DNA of 64,000 bases from Lateolabrax maculatus (taxonomy: Eukaryota > Chordata > Actinopteri > Acropomatiformes > Lateolabracidae), in the NCBI GenBank assembly GCA_031216445.1, contig CM062218.1, positions 3,398,001 through 3,462,000 of the forward strand. The letters run 5' to 3'. Made by a program: the position numbers and the translations under genes. Positions 35,861 to 47,990 of the stretch are shown here, piece after piece. The first letter of the stretch is position 1, and each line of letters starts with the position of its first letter. The notes beneath the pieces are model-generated. The model did no database searches. It was not told the DNA's origin and saw nothing but the letters and a program-made list of their open reading frames with translations.

Positions 35861-38800
35861 TCAACCCGTTCCTTCAGGTCTACCTTGGTTGCGGTTGATT
35901 TCTGAAATTACCGACTGTTGCAGGTTCTCATAGTTGGGAACTTCAGGAGATGGCATCTTTTTAGGCTGACGAAGCTTGTTGGGATTAAAAAAAAACACAC
36001 AATAGTGTATTGCATAGGCACAGGAACACACAGATAAAAAATTAAAAGAACCTCCAAAACAAAACAAGAAAATTAGAATAAAATCACAATTGACCTTGAG
36101 TAAACATTTCTATTTTACAGTCTTTACATCTTACAAGGGTCTCTTTCATTCCTACCTTAGCAAATCTTTGCAAATGGAGCTTGTTCAGACGTGTCAGAAC
36201 ATGTTCCAACATGACTGAAGACGAATAACAATGATGGAAACCTGCTACTTCACCCTTTTCTTCCTGCCAATTTATCTTTAATATTTATCCTACTTTTCAC
36301 ATGCTATATTTGTTTGCAGATACCTGTAGTTGGTCATAGTCAGAGGAGACACTGCTGATCCTCAGATCAGCGTAGGTGTGGTTCCCCTTCACCTCGAGCT
36401 GCTAAGAAATTTAAAAAACAGGAAATAAATTGTATTAATCCACACACACGCTTGATTACTATTTATGCAGTTAAACACAATTAGATTGTACTTTATTCAA
36501 AGTTATACGTAAATGTTGACTCAAACTTTAGGAAAGGTGAAGAAAAGTTAAACTAAAACCAACTCTAACTGCAACATTGTGTGTTTATATGGGGCACATT
36601 CTCAGCTTGAGTGTTTCAGGATGTGAGAGCAATATTAAATACCAGGACTGAGTTTCACTCCTCTGTGCAATTGTCAAAAGAGTGTAAGAAGGGAAAGAGG
36701 AAGACGAGCTGCTATTCACAAGCGTCTAGTGTTTTGTGCGTGGATACAATTTCAATCAGAAACATTTAACAGTTGAAAACTGTTGACCTTGAGGCTGTTC
36801 CAGAGGTCAGGAAGGATTGGTTTTTGCACCATTTTCACATGTGTCAAGAAAAAATTAGGTACATGTTGAATTCAAGTCATTGTTATATAAAGAAAACTTT
36901 GTGGCATTAATTGAAAGTTCGGCGCACATATATTCAACCACGCATCAACTTTCAGTTTTGACAGTGTGTCTGTTTCTTATCATATTTCCTGCATGAGATC
37001 CTTTGTTAATTCATAAAACTGTTTATCTCACTTATCACAGAGCACACGCAGTATATTTATATTTGCCTGTTTTAAAAATGACTTAGACCAAGATTGTTTA
37101 TTTTGTATTAGCAAAGATGACGTATCACATGTTTAAATATTAGTAATCCCAACTTCCTGCTGAGGTCAAGCAGAGAGGATGAGGATGTCAGCGAGACGAG
37201 ACTGTGACTAGACTGTGACGCGCTGAGGATGTCAAACCTCCTTATCAGATCTAGTGCATTAGTGCTGTATGGGGCGTCATTTTTCACACTGTGTCTTATC
37301 TGGCTGCCTGTCACTTTCACTGTTTGAAGTGAAACACTTCCTCTTACCTTCAGCCTCCTGGAAAGTCTTCGGGGGGAGAGGAAAAACAGAGAAGGAATGT
37401 TAGCCCAAACTACTAGTACATGTCGGCTTTCTGAGAACTGAGAGAGTTTAATCATTAAACTACAAAATCATGATACGATATTAAGAAAACCCAGGCTTTC
37501 CAAGAATAACAAACGAAATGAGAAATGTCAAAAAGGCAGGATTATGTTCTCACCTTTGATACTTGTACACGTTCACAACAACAGTCAGGATGTAGAGGAT
37601 CAACATCACTCCACATATAATGTAAGGAATCACCGCAACAACCCGCCTGCTGCCTGAAAAACAGGAAAACACACGACAGGTTATCAAGTCAGGAAATTAA
37701 AAGAGAAAAAATCAGCAGAAACAACCAGTAACACTTATTTGTTGTTTTTTTTTCCCACCTTGGGATGTCAAATATCTTCAATCTGTGATGTTTTTGTTTG
37801 TATAAAAGCTGCTTTACTTTCCTCACCTCCACTTCACTTCACTCCACGTCATTTCCCTTTACAGCTTTGCTTAATTTCAACTCATCTTCCTTTATTTTGT
37901 AGCTTTACCTCACCTCACCATACTTTACTTTGCTTCCTTACTTCCCTTCCCTTCCCTTCCCTTCACTTCTCTTCACTTCACTTCACTTCATAGACTTATG
38001 TCCCGTCATGTCCCATCATGTCATATCATGTGATCTGTTATTAAAACTTAAACACTCCCAGTAAACCCAGGTCCTGTGTTGCTGTGTATTTGTACTGACT
38101 TTCCCTTGTTTACATTCTGTTTGTCTCAGATGGTTCTCCCATGAGCAGGAGGTGCATTATCCAGTGAATATTATATCATTCACTCATGAATCAGTGTTGA
38201 CTGTTTCTGAATTATAAGTCACGACCTGCAGCACATGTACAGAGGACCACACTAACGAAGCATTATGACGTTGCTTCAAAAATAAATTATTTAAATTTAC
38301 CTGTAGTGGTATTGACTTCGAGAAACACAAATGTGGACCTCTGAGAGCCGCTCTGGGTTTGAGCTTCACACAGATACACCCCGCTGTCCGTCGGTCTGAC
38401 CTGTAGGACCAGTAGTTCTCCTTCACCCACCTTAGTCCACTGTGATAGGGAGAAGTGATAAATGCTCCGGTTAAAGCTGAAGTTTTTGAATATATGTCTT
38501 AATCCAACAGTAGAAAAAAGTGTGTTGTGTTTACTGATGACATGTCACACGATTTCTGGGAATTGTAGTTCAGTTGCTGTTACTTAGAAAGGTGTTTTTG
38601 AGAGAATCTGGTTTAGATGCCAAACAGGACCCCATACCCTTACAGTTCCAATATTACAAGAAATCAAACTTGGGGTCCTTAACAAACACTTTATGGCCAA
38701 AAGGATGTGGACACTTAAACATTACCCCCATATGTGATTACTGAACATGTCATTCCGTGAGCATTAATCTGCTGCTATAAAAACCCCAAGAACATCGGAC

Positions 38801-41800
38801 AGTGTCTGCTGATGAGGCCCGGCTCGCAGTCGGCGTTCTGGCTCATCCTAAAGGCGGCTCTTTATGGACCCGGCTTTGTGCACAGTGGTATTGTCTTGTT
38901 GAAACAGCAAAGGGCTGTTGGAGGATCACTGTTGTCTAAAATATCATTGCATGTTGTAGAATAAGGACCTGCCCTCATTGGAGGGGGATACAAAGGTATC
39001 TGAAGAGCACAGCTGCACAAATAAATCAATAAATAAAACCTGAATAAAGTAAAAATACAGTAAATTTTCTCTCACATGTTGAGCGTAAGCACTAGTGGTC
39101 GCTCTGTACCAGGTGTAGAGGCTCACAGGGGGGTTGGCATCACTCGAACATGTAAACACCACAATGCGGCCCTCAGAAACAGGACTGGACGGGCTGAGTG
39201 TCGCCATAGTCAATCTAGGAGCATCTGTTGGACAGCAGACAGCAATATCTGGTGTTAAAACATTATTGGCAAAACAATCTTCCATGTATTGCAGATATTT
39301 AATAATGTGGTTTGCTTATACGTCATGTTGTCTGTGAACTGATGCACGAGTGTGTTGGAAGAATCAGTATATTTCAAGAACATTTAGAAACATTTACGGT
39401 ATAGAACAATAAAGTTTGCACCTGCTGACAGATCAGATGAAGACTGCTTTTTCTCGTATTTACTCAAGCGCTGTAGTTAAGTGCAATTCTGAGGTACTTG
39501 TTCTTTACTTGGGTATTTCCATTTTCTGCTAATCTATACTTTCACTTAAATTCAGAGATTAGATTAAGATTGGATAAAACTTCCCCGGGGGGGAAATGCA
39601 CAGGCTGATATACAAAGTAAATAGCCAGCTACAACATTAACATGATGTTACATCAGGAATTATAATCCAATTATATAATATATAATGGAATATCCTGCAT
39701 TATGAATACTTTTACTTTTGGTACTTTAAATAGCTTTTTAGTATGCTTATACCTTTGTACTTCTGCTCGTAAGAAAGTAACATTTTGAATGTGTGACTTT
39801 TACTTGTGATAAAGTATTTTTACACTGTGGTATTCCTACTTCTACTCAAGTAAAAGATCTGAGTACTTCTTCCACCACTGTCACAAACACAGTACCACTA
39901 CCTGCAAGGCAGTAACAATGGCACCTTGTGCCCTGCTTGCAGCCGTAAACTTCAGCGGTTCATTACTTCCATCAACACCAAGTTAAGACAAGTTGAGCTC
40001 TTCAAACACTGACTGGTTAAAGAAACGCTTCCGTCTGTGCAGAAAAATCCCCTTCAGTCAGTCAGACGAAGTCATGTTGAAACAAGTCAGCTGTATTCCC
40101 AAACTACATACTGTGTCTAACACATTCATCAACTTAATGGGCGATAAAATCAACATCAGCGCATTCTTCATAATAAAGGAAGCAGGAAGGAAGAAGAAGG
40201 AAGGAAGAAGAACTTCAGTGAATTAATGAGTGAACAAAGGAGTCAGTAAATTAATGAATCAATCAATCAATCATCGATATCTGGTTATTATTCAGAAGTT
40301 TGAAAAGAGAAAACAACCAAATTCCATTCTTTTACACCCTAAATAAGTATATTTTTTGAAGTAACTTACCTCAGTAGTGGTTAGTGGTAGTGGTTCCCTC
40401 ACTGTTCTGACTTCTGTCCTATTAATTTGAAGTAATGTCTATTTGTGACCCATTGTCATAGGTTAATAACGTAGATATAAACCTTAGACTGAGTTTCTCT
40501 TCTCAAATTATTTAGTTGAATAACTTTAGAAGGCATAACGGATAAATCTATTGATTATTTCACCAAGAAATAGCAATTACTACAGAATAGTTTGAAAAAT
40601 AAACAAAGTTTTTTGTAATGGATTATCTCTTTCTTTCACGAATGTACTTAAAGTATGAAAAGCAAAAGTACTCATTCTGCAGTAAATGGTCCCTGTGACT
40701 GATATATTATTATTCTATCTGACATTATTAGATTGTTAATACTGATTCATTAACGTGCAAGAAGCATTTTACTGTTGTAGCTGGTTGAATTGGAGGTTTA
40801 GTCCAGTGGTTCCCAAGCTGGGGGTCGGGTCCCTCCAGAGGGTGACAAAATCCTGAGATGAATAATGAAAGAGGAAAAGGTTCTGCTACGCAAATTTTCT
40901 TTTTTGAGAAATACTGGATGATTTGGCTTATTTTGGCCTCAAACAGTCATTTAAGTGAAACCATCTGAGAGGGAAAGTCACTGCTGACGACTCATAAACG
41001 CTGCTTTACTGTAAGAGGTCACCAAAAACCAATGTGTTGCATTTCATCACATGTTTTATGAAAAATCTTAATCTGAAAAGTAACTGCTTACTATAACTGT
41101 CAAATAAATGTAGCAAGTTTAGAAAGTACAATATTTCTGTCTGAATTGCAGAGTAGCAGAAGTACAAAGTAGCATTAACACACTCAAGTAGAGTGAAGTA
41201 CCTCAAAAAGACCAGTACTTGACATTAGCAACAGATTTCTAATGTGACCCCTTTGGTTCCTGCGCTCTGTTTTTCAAATTTCATTTTAAATGTTCTTTTT
41301 TCTGTCTTGTGTCTTTTCTACCTCTTCCGCCTGTTTCTTCTGCTGTTCCTGAGGATCAGCAAAATCTGATCTTTGAGTCGACAATTTTACTAAATCAGTA
41401 ATTATGTCACTACCGGTCATCATCTACATGAACACATTAAAGTAAAAGATGTAAGTAGAGTAAATCATCCTATACTTCTTCTGCAGCAGAGGTCACTGTG
41501 GTGCCCTTATCAGCTCAGCATGGTGCACATGAAGGCAGACAAACACAGAGTCTCTCACATGAGACGTTAAGTTTCTCAGTCGTCGTGGACAGCTCGGTGC
41601 TGCCCCCTTCAGTCAGCGGGTAGGAGACAGAACAGCTGACGCTCTGGTTGTGATGCTGGACTGAGGCGATGAAGGTCAGTGTGGACGTCTTGGTCATCTG
41701 TCCATCCACATTCTGCTTTTGCAAAAGAAAGAGGAAAAAACACCTACATTACTGAAATATTCATACAATGTGTCAGTAAATGAAAGATTTTTGAATAATC

Positions 41801-43800
41801 AAATTAGACGTGAATCTGTTAAAAAAAAGGGTTTGATAATTGAAATATCTATTACTGTAAATTAAATTAATTAGTGAACTTTCTTTAAGTAAATGTAACA
41901 ATACCCTACAATACAAATACTGCATTAGAAGTAAATATCCTGCATCCCAAAGTTATCAGCAAAATGTATATATGATGTAAAAATAAAATTACTCATTATG
42001 CAGATTGTTATGCTCTATTAATCATATAATGTGATAAGTATAATGTGTGAGTAATATTATGACCCATGTGAGGCAGGAGTGGAGCTAATTTTAACTACTT
42101 TATATAAAGTTTTGCATGTAAAATGTTAATTTTTAAAGTAACTTGAGCTGACTGACTTGACTAGAGCTGTAAAATAAATGTAGTAAAGGTAAAAAAGTTC
42201 AACATTTTCTTCTGAAACGTAGCGGATAAAAAAACATGAAGTGGAAATACTTTGCAAATACCTCAAATTTGTGCTAGAACATTTTATTATTAATCCGCAG
42301 CTGAAAATAGTCCCTAACAAATGCACTATTTCCTCCTGCAACATTTGCTAAAAGTGTCCACTGTTTTAGGTAATTATTCAGCCCTTTTAAAAAAGAAATT
42401 ATATATTTGTGACCTGATTTTAGGGGTATCGGAAAGACAGACTAACACATTGTTAACGTCCACATTGTCCATCACTGTGAATGAACGAATAAGTGATCCA
42501 TCACCTCCTGCATTTGTGTGTGCTCCTGCATGGATTCGTCTCGGGGGAACCAGGTGAGGGAGGGGGGCAGGATGGAGCAGGGCACCGGGACTGAACACTG
42601 TAGCTTCACCTGGACTCCCTCTGACACCTGACCCACAGAGGACAGCCGGGGAGGAGACACGTCTGCCCAGGAGGAAACAGATATCAAAGAACAGAGATAA
42701 CAAAGTAAGTTAAAAATACCAGCGGCAGGTCCTGAATCTATTCATCCCAATGGGAGGAGTGAACGTGAGCACAGATTATTTGCATATTAGCACTAAACAA
42801 AGATTTACAGTTGAGGCTGATGACTACTTTTGCAGGTATTTAGTCTTGAGTATTGGACAAATTAACATTTTGACCTTATAATGGCGCTAGGACGCAAAGT
42901 TATTACAATTCCTGTCAGGGCAATCAATCCAATAGTTGCTGAGATATTTATAGCAAAAAAAAAAATAAACTAACTAACAAAAAACCACCTCAAGTCTAAG
43001 ATTTAGTGACAGATTAATAACTGAAGCCTCCCTTCACTTCATCCATTCATACCTGGTAGAACGGTAATGTTGACTCCTTTAGAGAACGAGTACTTCATCT
43101 CGTTTGGACAATCGAGCCTGAAGAAGTACGTGTTGCTGTGGTCCTTTGTGAGGCTGTCGAACCTCGTAGTGCAGTTCTTGTTTATTACGTCCCCGACTAT
43201 CTGCCCCTAAAAGCGGTTTGACAACAATAAGTGCAAAACGTTATTTTAAATTCAAATTCTCTAATATAGAAATCTGCTCATTTCCTGTTTATTTGAAGAA
43301 TTCAGGATAATGTTATCAGCCTGCAGACAGTTACACAGGACTAAATTACCAAAAGCTCACTTATCAACACGTGAAATCTTGTTTGCTTAATCTGTACACA
43401 AACAGTAACCAGGAAACAGCCAGGTACGGTGACTCCCCGGAGTCTTTTTGTCATTTCAGTGCCATCTGCAGGAATCAGGGCTGTAGCTGTAGCTGCTTAA
43501 CAGCTACAGCCCAAGGGCCCCAAGATAAATCCAAAGGGTCACAAAAGGTTAATGGGATAAGAAAGACAGACAAAGTTATCATTTGTGGCTCAAAAATGTT
43601 CTACATATGACCACAATAGAACCAAAGCTTGTGAAGTTGGGGTAGTTAAATAGAGTTTGCTTAATTTTAAGGGGTCACAAACAAAAAATGGTTGATTACT
43701 AAAAGCTTAAAGTTTTACATCCTGTTCTTCTGTGTCTGACAGTCTCATCATGTTTACTTGTTCTTTTACAGGTTTGTCCATTTAGGTTTTATTCAAAGCC

Positions 43801-43899
<99 letters not shown>

Positions 43900-44513
43900 A
43901 ATTATTAAATTATTCTAATGGAATATGATTTTATTTGTTGTCAGAAAATCAGACAGTGTCCTTTTTCATACCACCACTAGGAGTCACCAAAGTAAGCGGC
44001 TTTAATGTGAACGGTCAAGTTGCTTGAGTTTTGCTTGACAGGAAAAGAGACAAGACAAGAAAGAGACGACCTACTTTTAAGATGCTAGAGTCTGGCTTGC
44101 GTGCAGTGAAGACGGTAGGACCAAAAGTCTCCCCTCTCCTCCAAACACCGCTATCTGAACAGTTTACGAGAGTCGCTTCCATATTGTTGGGGACCTCGAA
44201 ACGACATGGGACTGTGACACAGGAGCCACTGATGCCCATGATGCTTCGAGGCAGCGTCACATCAAAGGTTTGAGAAAAGACACCTGGAGGGGCAAAATAT
44301 CGTTTTTTGAAACAGATTTTTCTAGACAAGAGCACACACCCTCTACCACAATCTTTCTCCTTCACATTCATTCAACCTCATTCTACTTTTTCTCTCACAG
44401 ACTAAGAAGGAAAATACTTCCACATCTAGAAAAATCCGTGACGTGCAATCAGGGAACTACTGACCTTGCATCAGAGCGTTGAGCAAAGTGACAACCGCCA
44501 GACCAACACCCAT
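35861..44513 (-). CDS. Siglec-like receptor with three Ig domains and a tyrosine-based tail
   Basis: Predicted type I membrane lectin that should bind sialylated glycans and signal through tail tyrosines. Eleven coding exons (transcript order): 44513-44465, 44283-44075, 43206-43053, 42662-42505, 41712-41559, 39224-39076, 38439-38301, 37653-37554, 37366-37348, 36401-36324, 35974-35861. All are GT-AG and sum to 1323 nt, 440 residues. Layout: signal peptide 1-16, V-set about 17-137, C2-set 138-241, C2-set 242-337, membrane span about 342-366, tail to 440. Siglec hallmarks: SGSCVTVPCRF in strand B, KNCTTRF in strand E, the arginine of YFFRLD (Arg116) where Siglecs hold sialic acid, and LQCSVPVPC in domain 2, which can form the V-C2 disulfide. 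The tail has SSDYDQL (fits an ITIM), HTYADL (not canonical) and NYENL (Grb2-type YxN). Exon starts at 41712 and 36401 have alternative AGs three bases away. It is closest to MAG/CD22/CD33-type proteins; the exact orthologue is unclear. Confidence 0.87.
37918..37992. repeat. CTTCC/CTTCA pentamer array
   Basis: Imperfect tandem TTCCC and TTCAC pentamers in a Siglec-gene intron. Confidence 0.85.
38690..38960. mobile_element. Truncated Tc1-type repeat
   Basis: Begins TATGGCCAAAAGGATGTGGA and contains TGAGGCCCGGCTCGCAGTCG, TATTGTCTTGTTGAAACAGC and AAATATCATTGCATGTTGTA. It matches the same teleost element type as 2970-3290, where the sequence is antisense to a Tc1-like transposase end. The right end is missing. 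It lies in the intron between Siglec exons 6 and 7. Confidence 0.65.
39480..39890. repeat. Dispersed repeat family B (CTACTCAAGTAAAAGATCTG type), copy 1
   Basis: Ends ACTTCTACTCAAGTAAAAGA then TACTTCTTCCACCACTG, wording of a very common teleost repeat. Intronic in the Siglec-like gene. Other copies lie at 40630-41220, 41870-42270 and 50600-50870. Confidence 0.75.
40630..41220. repeat. Dispersed repeat family B, copy 2, split by another repeat
   Basis: Antisense to copy 1: GAATGTACTTAAAGTATG and AAAAGTACTCATTCTGCAGT at the left, CACTCAAGTAGAGTGAAGTA at the right. The middle (about 40803-41000) carries unrelated sequence that begins with a hAT-like end, so one element seems to have landed in another. 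Confidence 0.65.
40803..40865. mobile_element. hAT-like terminal fragment
   Basis: CAGTGGTTCCCAAGCTGGGG resembles the CAGTGGTTCTCAACC ends of hAT-Charlie-type elements. A reversed relative (CCCAGGTTGGGAGCCACTG) occurs at about 47940-47985. Confidence 0.5.
41870..42270. repeat. Dispersed repeat family B, copy 3
   Basis: AAATTACTCATTATGCAGA, AGCTGTAAAATAAATGTAGT and GTGGAAATACTTTGCAAATA parallel copy 2 in the same orientation. It lies in the intron between Siglec exons 4 and 5. Confidence 0.65.
42820..42975. repeat. Dispersed teleost repeat (ATCCAATAGTTGCTGAGATA type)
   Basis: TTGCAGGTATTTAGTCTTGA, GTATTGGACAAATTAACATT and ATCCAATAGTTGCTGAGATA match the family at 8040-8300 and 22990-23285. 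Intronic, between Siglec exons 3 and 4. Confidence 0.7.
43805..43895. repeat. Compound (GT)n(TA)n microsatellite
   Basis: About 18 GT units run directly into about 26 TA units. It lies in the intron that divides the V-set domain (between Siglec exons 2 and 3). Confidence 0.97.
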
Positions 44514-45511
44514 CTCAGCCGAATGAGATGAAGAGTTTGAATCCAAGATAAACTAATCAAACACACACAAAAAAAACATAACTTACATGTACTAAAAGAA
44601 AATGATTTCTGATTTGATGTAAAGAATTATAAAATAATTTCCCCGGACATTGGTTCAATGGAAATAAATTCTGAGAAGCAAATCAAATTTAACATATGTC
44701 ATTTTGTGGATGCTGTTTTCTAATGTAACTTGTAACAATAACATTTAAAATAAGGAATTAATCATTTTACGTTGGTTTTCAAACACAACATCCTGATTTA
44801 ATCAACAGATGTTACAGTTTAGTAGTCATTTGTGAAAACCTAATTCCCTCTTTTTACCTAATACAAAAATAACAGCACACAATCGTACTGTATCTTTACC
44901 TGTCAGGAGATTATGAGTGGTTCATCAAAGCAGACTTCTATCTGTTTGTTTGTGCAGTGAAAGAGGAAAATATGTGAAAAAGGGAAGTGATGGAGTAAAG
45001 AAATTGACTGTGACGTTCGTCAGTTGCAAAAACTGATATGGGCGGTCGGGTGGAGTAGGTCCCTTTTTTGTCAATACACTGTCAGTGTATTTGTTTGTGA
45101 ATGTTTTTATGTAAAATCAAAAACCTAAAAAATAACTAGTAATTATACCTGTCAAATAAATCTAATATGGAAATACTCAAGTGACGTACCTCACAATTGT
45201 ACTTAAGTATAGTTTTTGATTAAATGTACCTTTCTTATACATTCAACCAAAGCCAGCTATGGATACTGTTTTATCTGGACCACTGATTTCCACTGAATAT
45301 CTGTCTACATTTTAAATTTTGCATCACAACTCGCTGTCAACAGTTTTTGATGGAAATCTTATATATGAAAACCAAAATCTCTGCAGGACCCCACAGCACT
45401 AAAGATAGGTTAAAAAAATATGTTTTTTCATAGTTTTGGGGGAGATCACAATGAAATAACTTCACTTTATGTCACAAGAGGGCAGCATAAGCAGAAGAAT
45501 CAGATGTCGAT

Positions 45512-45547
<36 letters not shown>

Positions 45548-47395
45548 TTGTGCACATGTTTGAGCCGCCAGACAGGCTGTAAGTGACATACTGACTGCTG
45601 GAAATCCATATCTTTGTGTGCACAGACATAACCGTATTTACAATTGGTAGCAAAAATTAAAAAATAGGGGAGACCAACCACAGCTGATTACCATTTTATC
45701 AGAGCACCTATCCAGGTGATTATGCTTTTATTTCATGCCATGTTTATACTGTAAAACATCGACCGAGCCAGCACCTGGACACATCTGCAGAACATTACGA
45801 GGATGGAATAGACATGCAAAAAGATTCTTTACCGAGAGGACAGGAAGTGTAACGTGGATGAGAACCTGTGGCCAAATGCAGATCTTTATCTGTAGCTCTC
45901 CTATACAAGAGGCCTATGTATAGTGACCATGTGCAGTTTTGTATTACGTTGCAAGTGTTACTGTTGGGAGACAAATGTTGTCAGTGTTCAGGTGTTTTGG
46001 TTGCATTAGTGCATTTAGGATGTGAGATTATCTGGTGTGTCTGGCTTCATGTTGGTAAAGAGAACTGAAAAAGAGAGATGTGGGTTGGTTGTAAAAAACT
46101 AGCGAGGGCTATCATTGACATAATGGGAGTTACTGGAATCTTAATCTAAACTTTAGTCTAAACTTAATCATAAAGCCAAGTTTGAACCTTCAAACAGCCT
46201 GCTGGAGAACTGCAGAGCCGACAAAATGTCCTAAAGGTCTAAAACTCTAATCGGTCCTTAAAAAGATAGAAGAACAAGAGCACATGTATACACACACAGA
46301 AACACACACACACAGACACACACACATAAACACTTTCAAACATTTATGTATGCACATGCCCCAAAATGTATGTTTTTTTGTGAAATTTATTTCATTCATT
46401 TAACTACAAATCTTAAAATATAAAGTGTAACACAAAGTCACTTGTATGTAAAATGTGCATGTGAAATCTGAAGCGCTTTTTGTTGAATGACTTCTCTCTT
46501 TGTGATGATGATATTTCTGTCGTAACGTTTTGCAACACCGGGTCACGAGCCCTGTTTTAAGTGACCCGATTGGCCGAGGGGACAATGAAAGTAGGAAATG
46601 TTTGCACATTGCAACATTTCTCAGAGGCAAAGGAAAGAAAGACGTGATAATAAAACAAAGTGGTTAATTAAATCTAAATGAGTGGAGCGAAAGAACAGTT
46701 CATCATCTACTGATAGATGCAGCAACTCCTTTAGTTTTTTGAGGTTAAATATTCAAACTGGCTGAAGTTAGAGCTACATTATGTGCTCTGTTGGACTTGT
46801 TATTTTGCTTTTTTTGTGCTATTTTTCAAAGGAATGTTCAAGAATTTATCTGCATTTATGTTGAATAATAATAACAGCTGAAAATTAGATGAAAATAACC
46901 ATTTTATTACTTTAACCATTTATTTGTTTCTTTTTTATTATTATTACATCAGAGGACTGAGTTGCATCAGCAGCTCTTTTTTTGGACTTTACTTTCTATT
47001 ACTGAAAGCCACCACTGAGCAGAAGAGGACCCTGTTTACCGTAGCAGCAGCAATTAGTTTATGATGTGTGGGAACACAAAATGAGGTCGCAATCAACTTT
47101 AAATTACTTCTTCTTTTAAAAAACTCTGCATATTCTTTAAGTGTATTTAAAATCAGTAAGAATTCATTGTAAAAAAAAATTGGTATAACTCAAAGTTCAA
47201 CATCACCACGATGGACCATTTGGACAAGTTTTCCTTGTGGAATAATGAAGATTATCTGAAGTTATTTGTTGTAATAACACAAGGTCATCGGCCCTCTTTA
47301 GAGGCATCTGATTGGCCGAGGAGACTGACGGGGGAAAGTAATAACCCTGTTTGATTACCACAAGACAGTAAAACATTCTGTGTTTATGCATCTGT

Positions 47396-47587
47396 GTGTT
47401 TGTGTACGTGTGTGTGTGTGAGTGTGTGTGTCAGTGTGTGTGTGTCGGTGTGTGTGTGTGAGAGAGAGAAAGAAAAAGAGAAGCAGGCAGACAGGAAGAC
47501 GGAGCTGGACAACCATGACACAGAAAGAGAGAGAGAAAGAGGAAGGGTCTTTGTGTGCGTGTGTGTGTGTGTTTGTGTGAGAGAGAG

Positions 47588-47630
<43 letters not shown>
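47396..47630. repeat. Compound GT, GA and CA microsatellite
   Basis: GT array, GAGA-rich spacer, second GT array, GA run and then a CA array of about 40 bases. Every frame stays open through it on both strands, giving CVCV and THTH peptides that are not genes. Confidence 0.95.
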
Positions 47631-47639
47631 CTCATGAGG

Positions 47640-47720
47640 ACACATCTTCACTTCTGTCTCTGACCATCGAGACTGAAGCAGCTGATCTCAGTGCTGCAGT
47701 ATCAGATCAAACATCTGCAG
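47640..47720 (+). other. Possible 5' UTR exon of the chemoattractant-type receptor
   Basis: CATCTGCAG is followed by the near-perfect donor GTAAGAAAT. The coding exon at 53303 has an acceptor just before its ATG (TTTTCCAG, ending at 53295), so at least one upstream non-coding exon is needed. This is the best donor I noticed upstream, 5.6 kb away. The pairing is inferred. Confidence 0.25.
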
Positions 47721-47929
47721 GTAAGAAATAATTTTCTTTGTTACACATTCAGTGATGATGGGAAACACTTTGCTTGATATTTCAAACTTGTGTTATGTTA
47801 GAAACATAATCACTGCCTGGATTAAGTTCATTTTTCGTTAAATGTCGATAAAGTAAATGTTGCGATCTCAGATTGTTTAATTTTCACAGTATTTATGTTT
47901 TTCGTAGTTTTCTTATTTATCTTAGATTT

Positions 47930-47990
47930 ATATCGTGACCCTTTGAGGGGGTCCCGAGCCCCAGGTTGGGAGCCACTGATTTACCGTAGT
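47930..47990. mobile_element. hAT-like terminal fragment
   Basis: TGACCCTTTGAGGGGGTCCC followed by GTTGGGAGCCACTG is the reverse of the CAGTGGTTCCCAAC-type end seen at 40803-40865. Confidence 0.5.

Larger units (their letters stand above)
44514..47929. other. Intergenic DNA upstream of the Siglec-like gene
   Basis: A minus-strand donor (CTGACAG then GTAAAGATAC, exon end 44901) could close a 5' UTR exon of the Siglec-like gene. A CA array lies at 45512-45546 and a diverged repeat of the GACATAATGGGAGTTACTGG type at 46080-46270. No supported coding exon. Confidence 0.45.

Noticed and set aside
35861..44513. Calling the receptor MAG (siglec-4)
   Set aside because: MAG has five Ig domains. Only three are present here, with no extra Ig exons seen in the introns.
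45073..45091. Short palindrome AATACACTG-T-CAGTGTATT
   Set aside because: A 9-base stem is expected by chance in 64 kb of AT-rich DNA.
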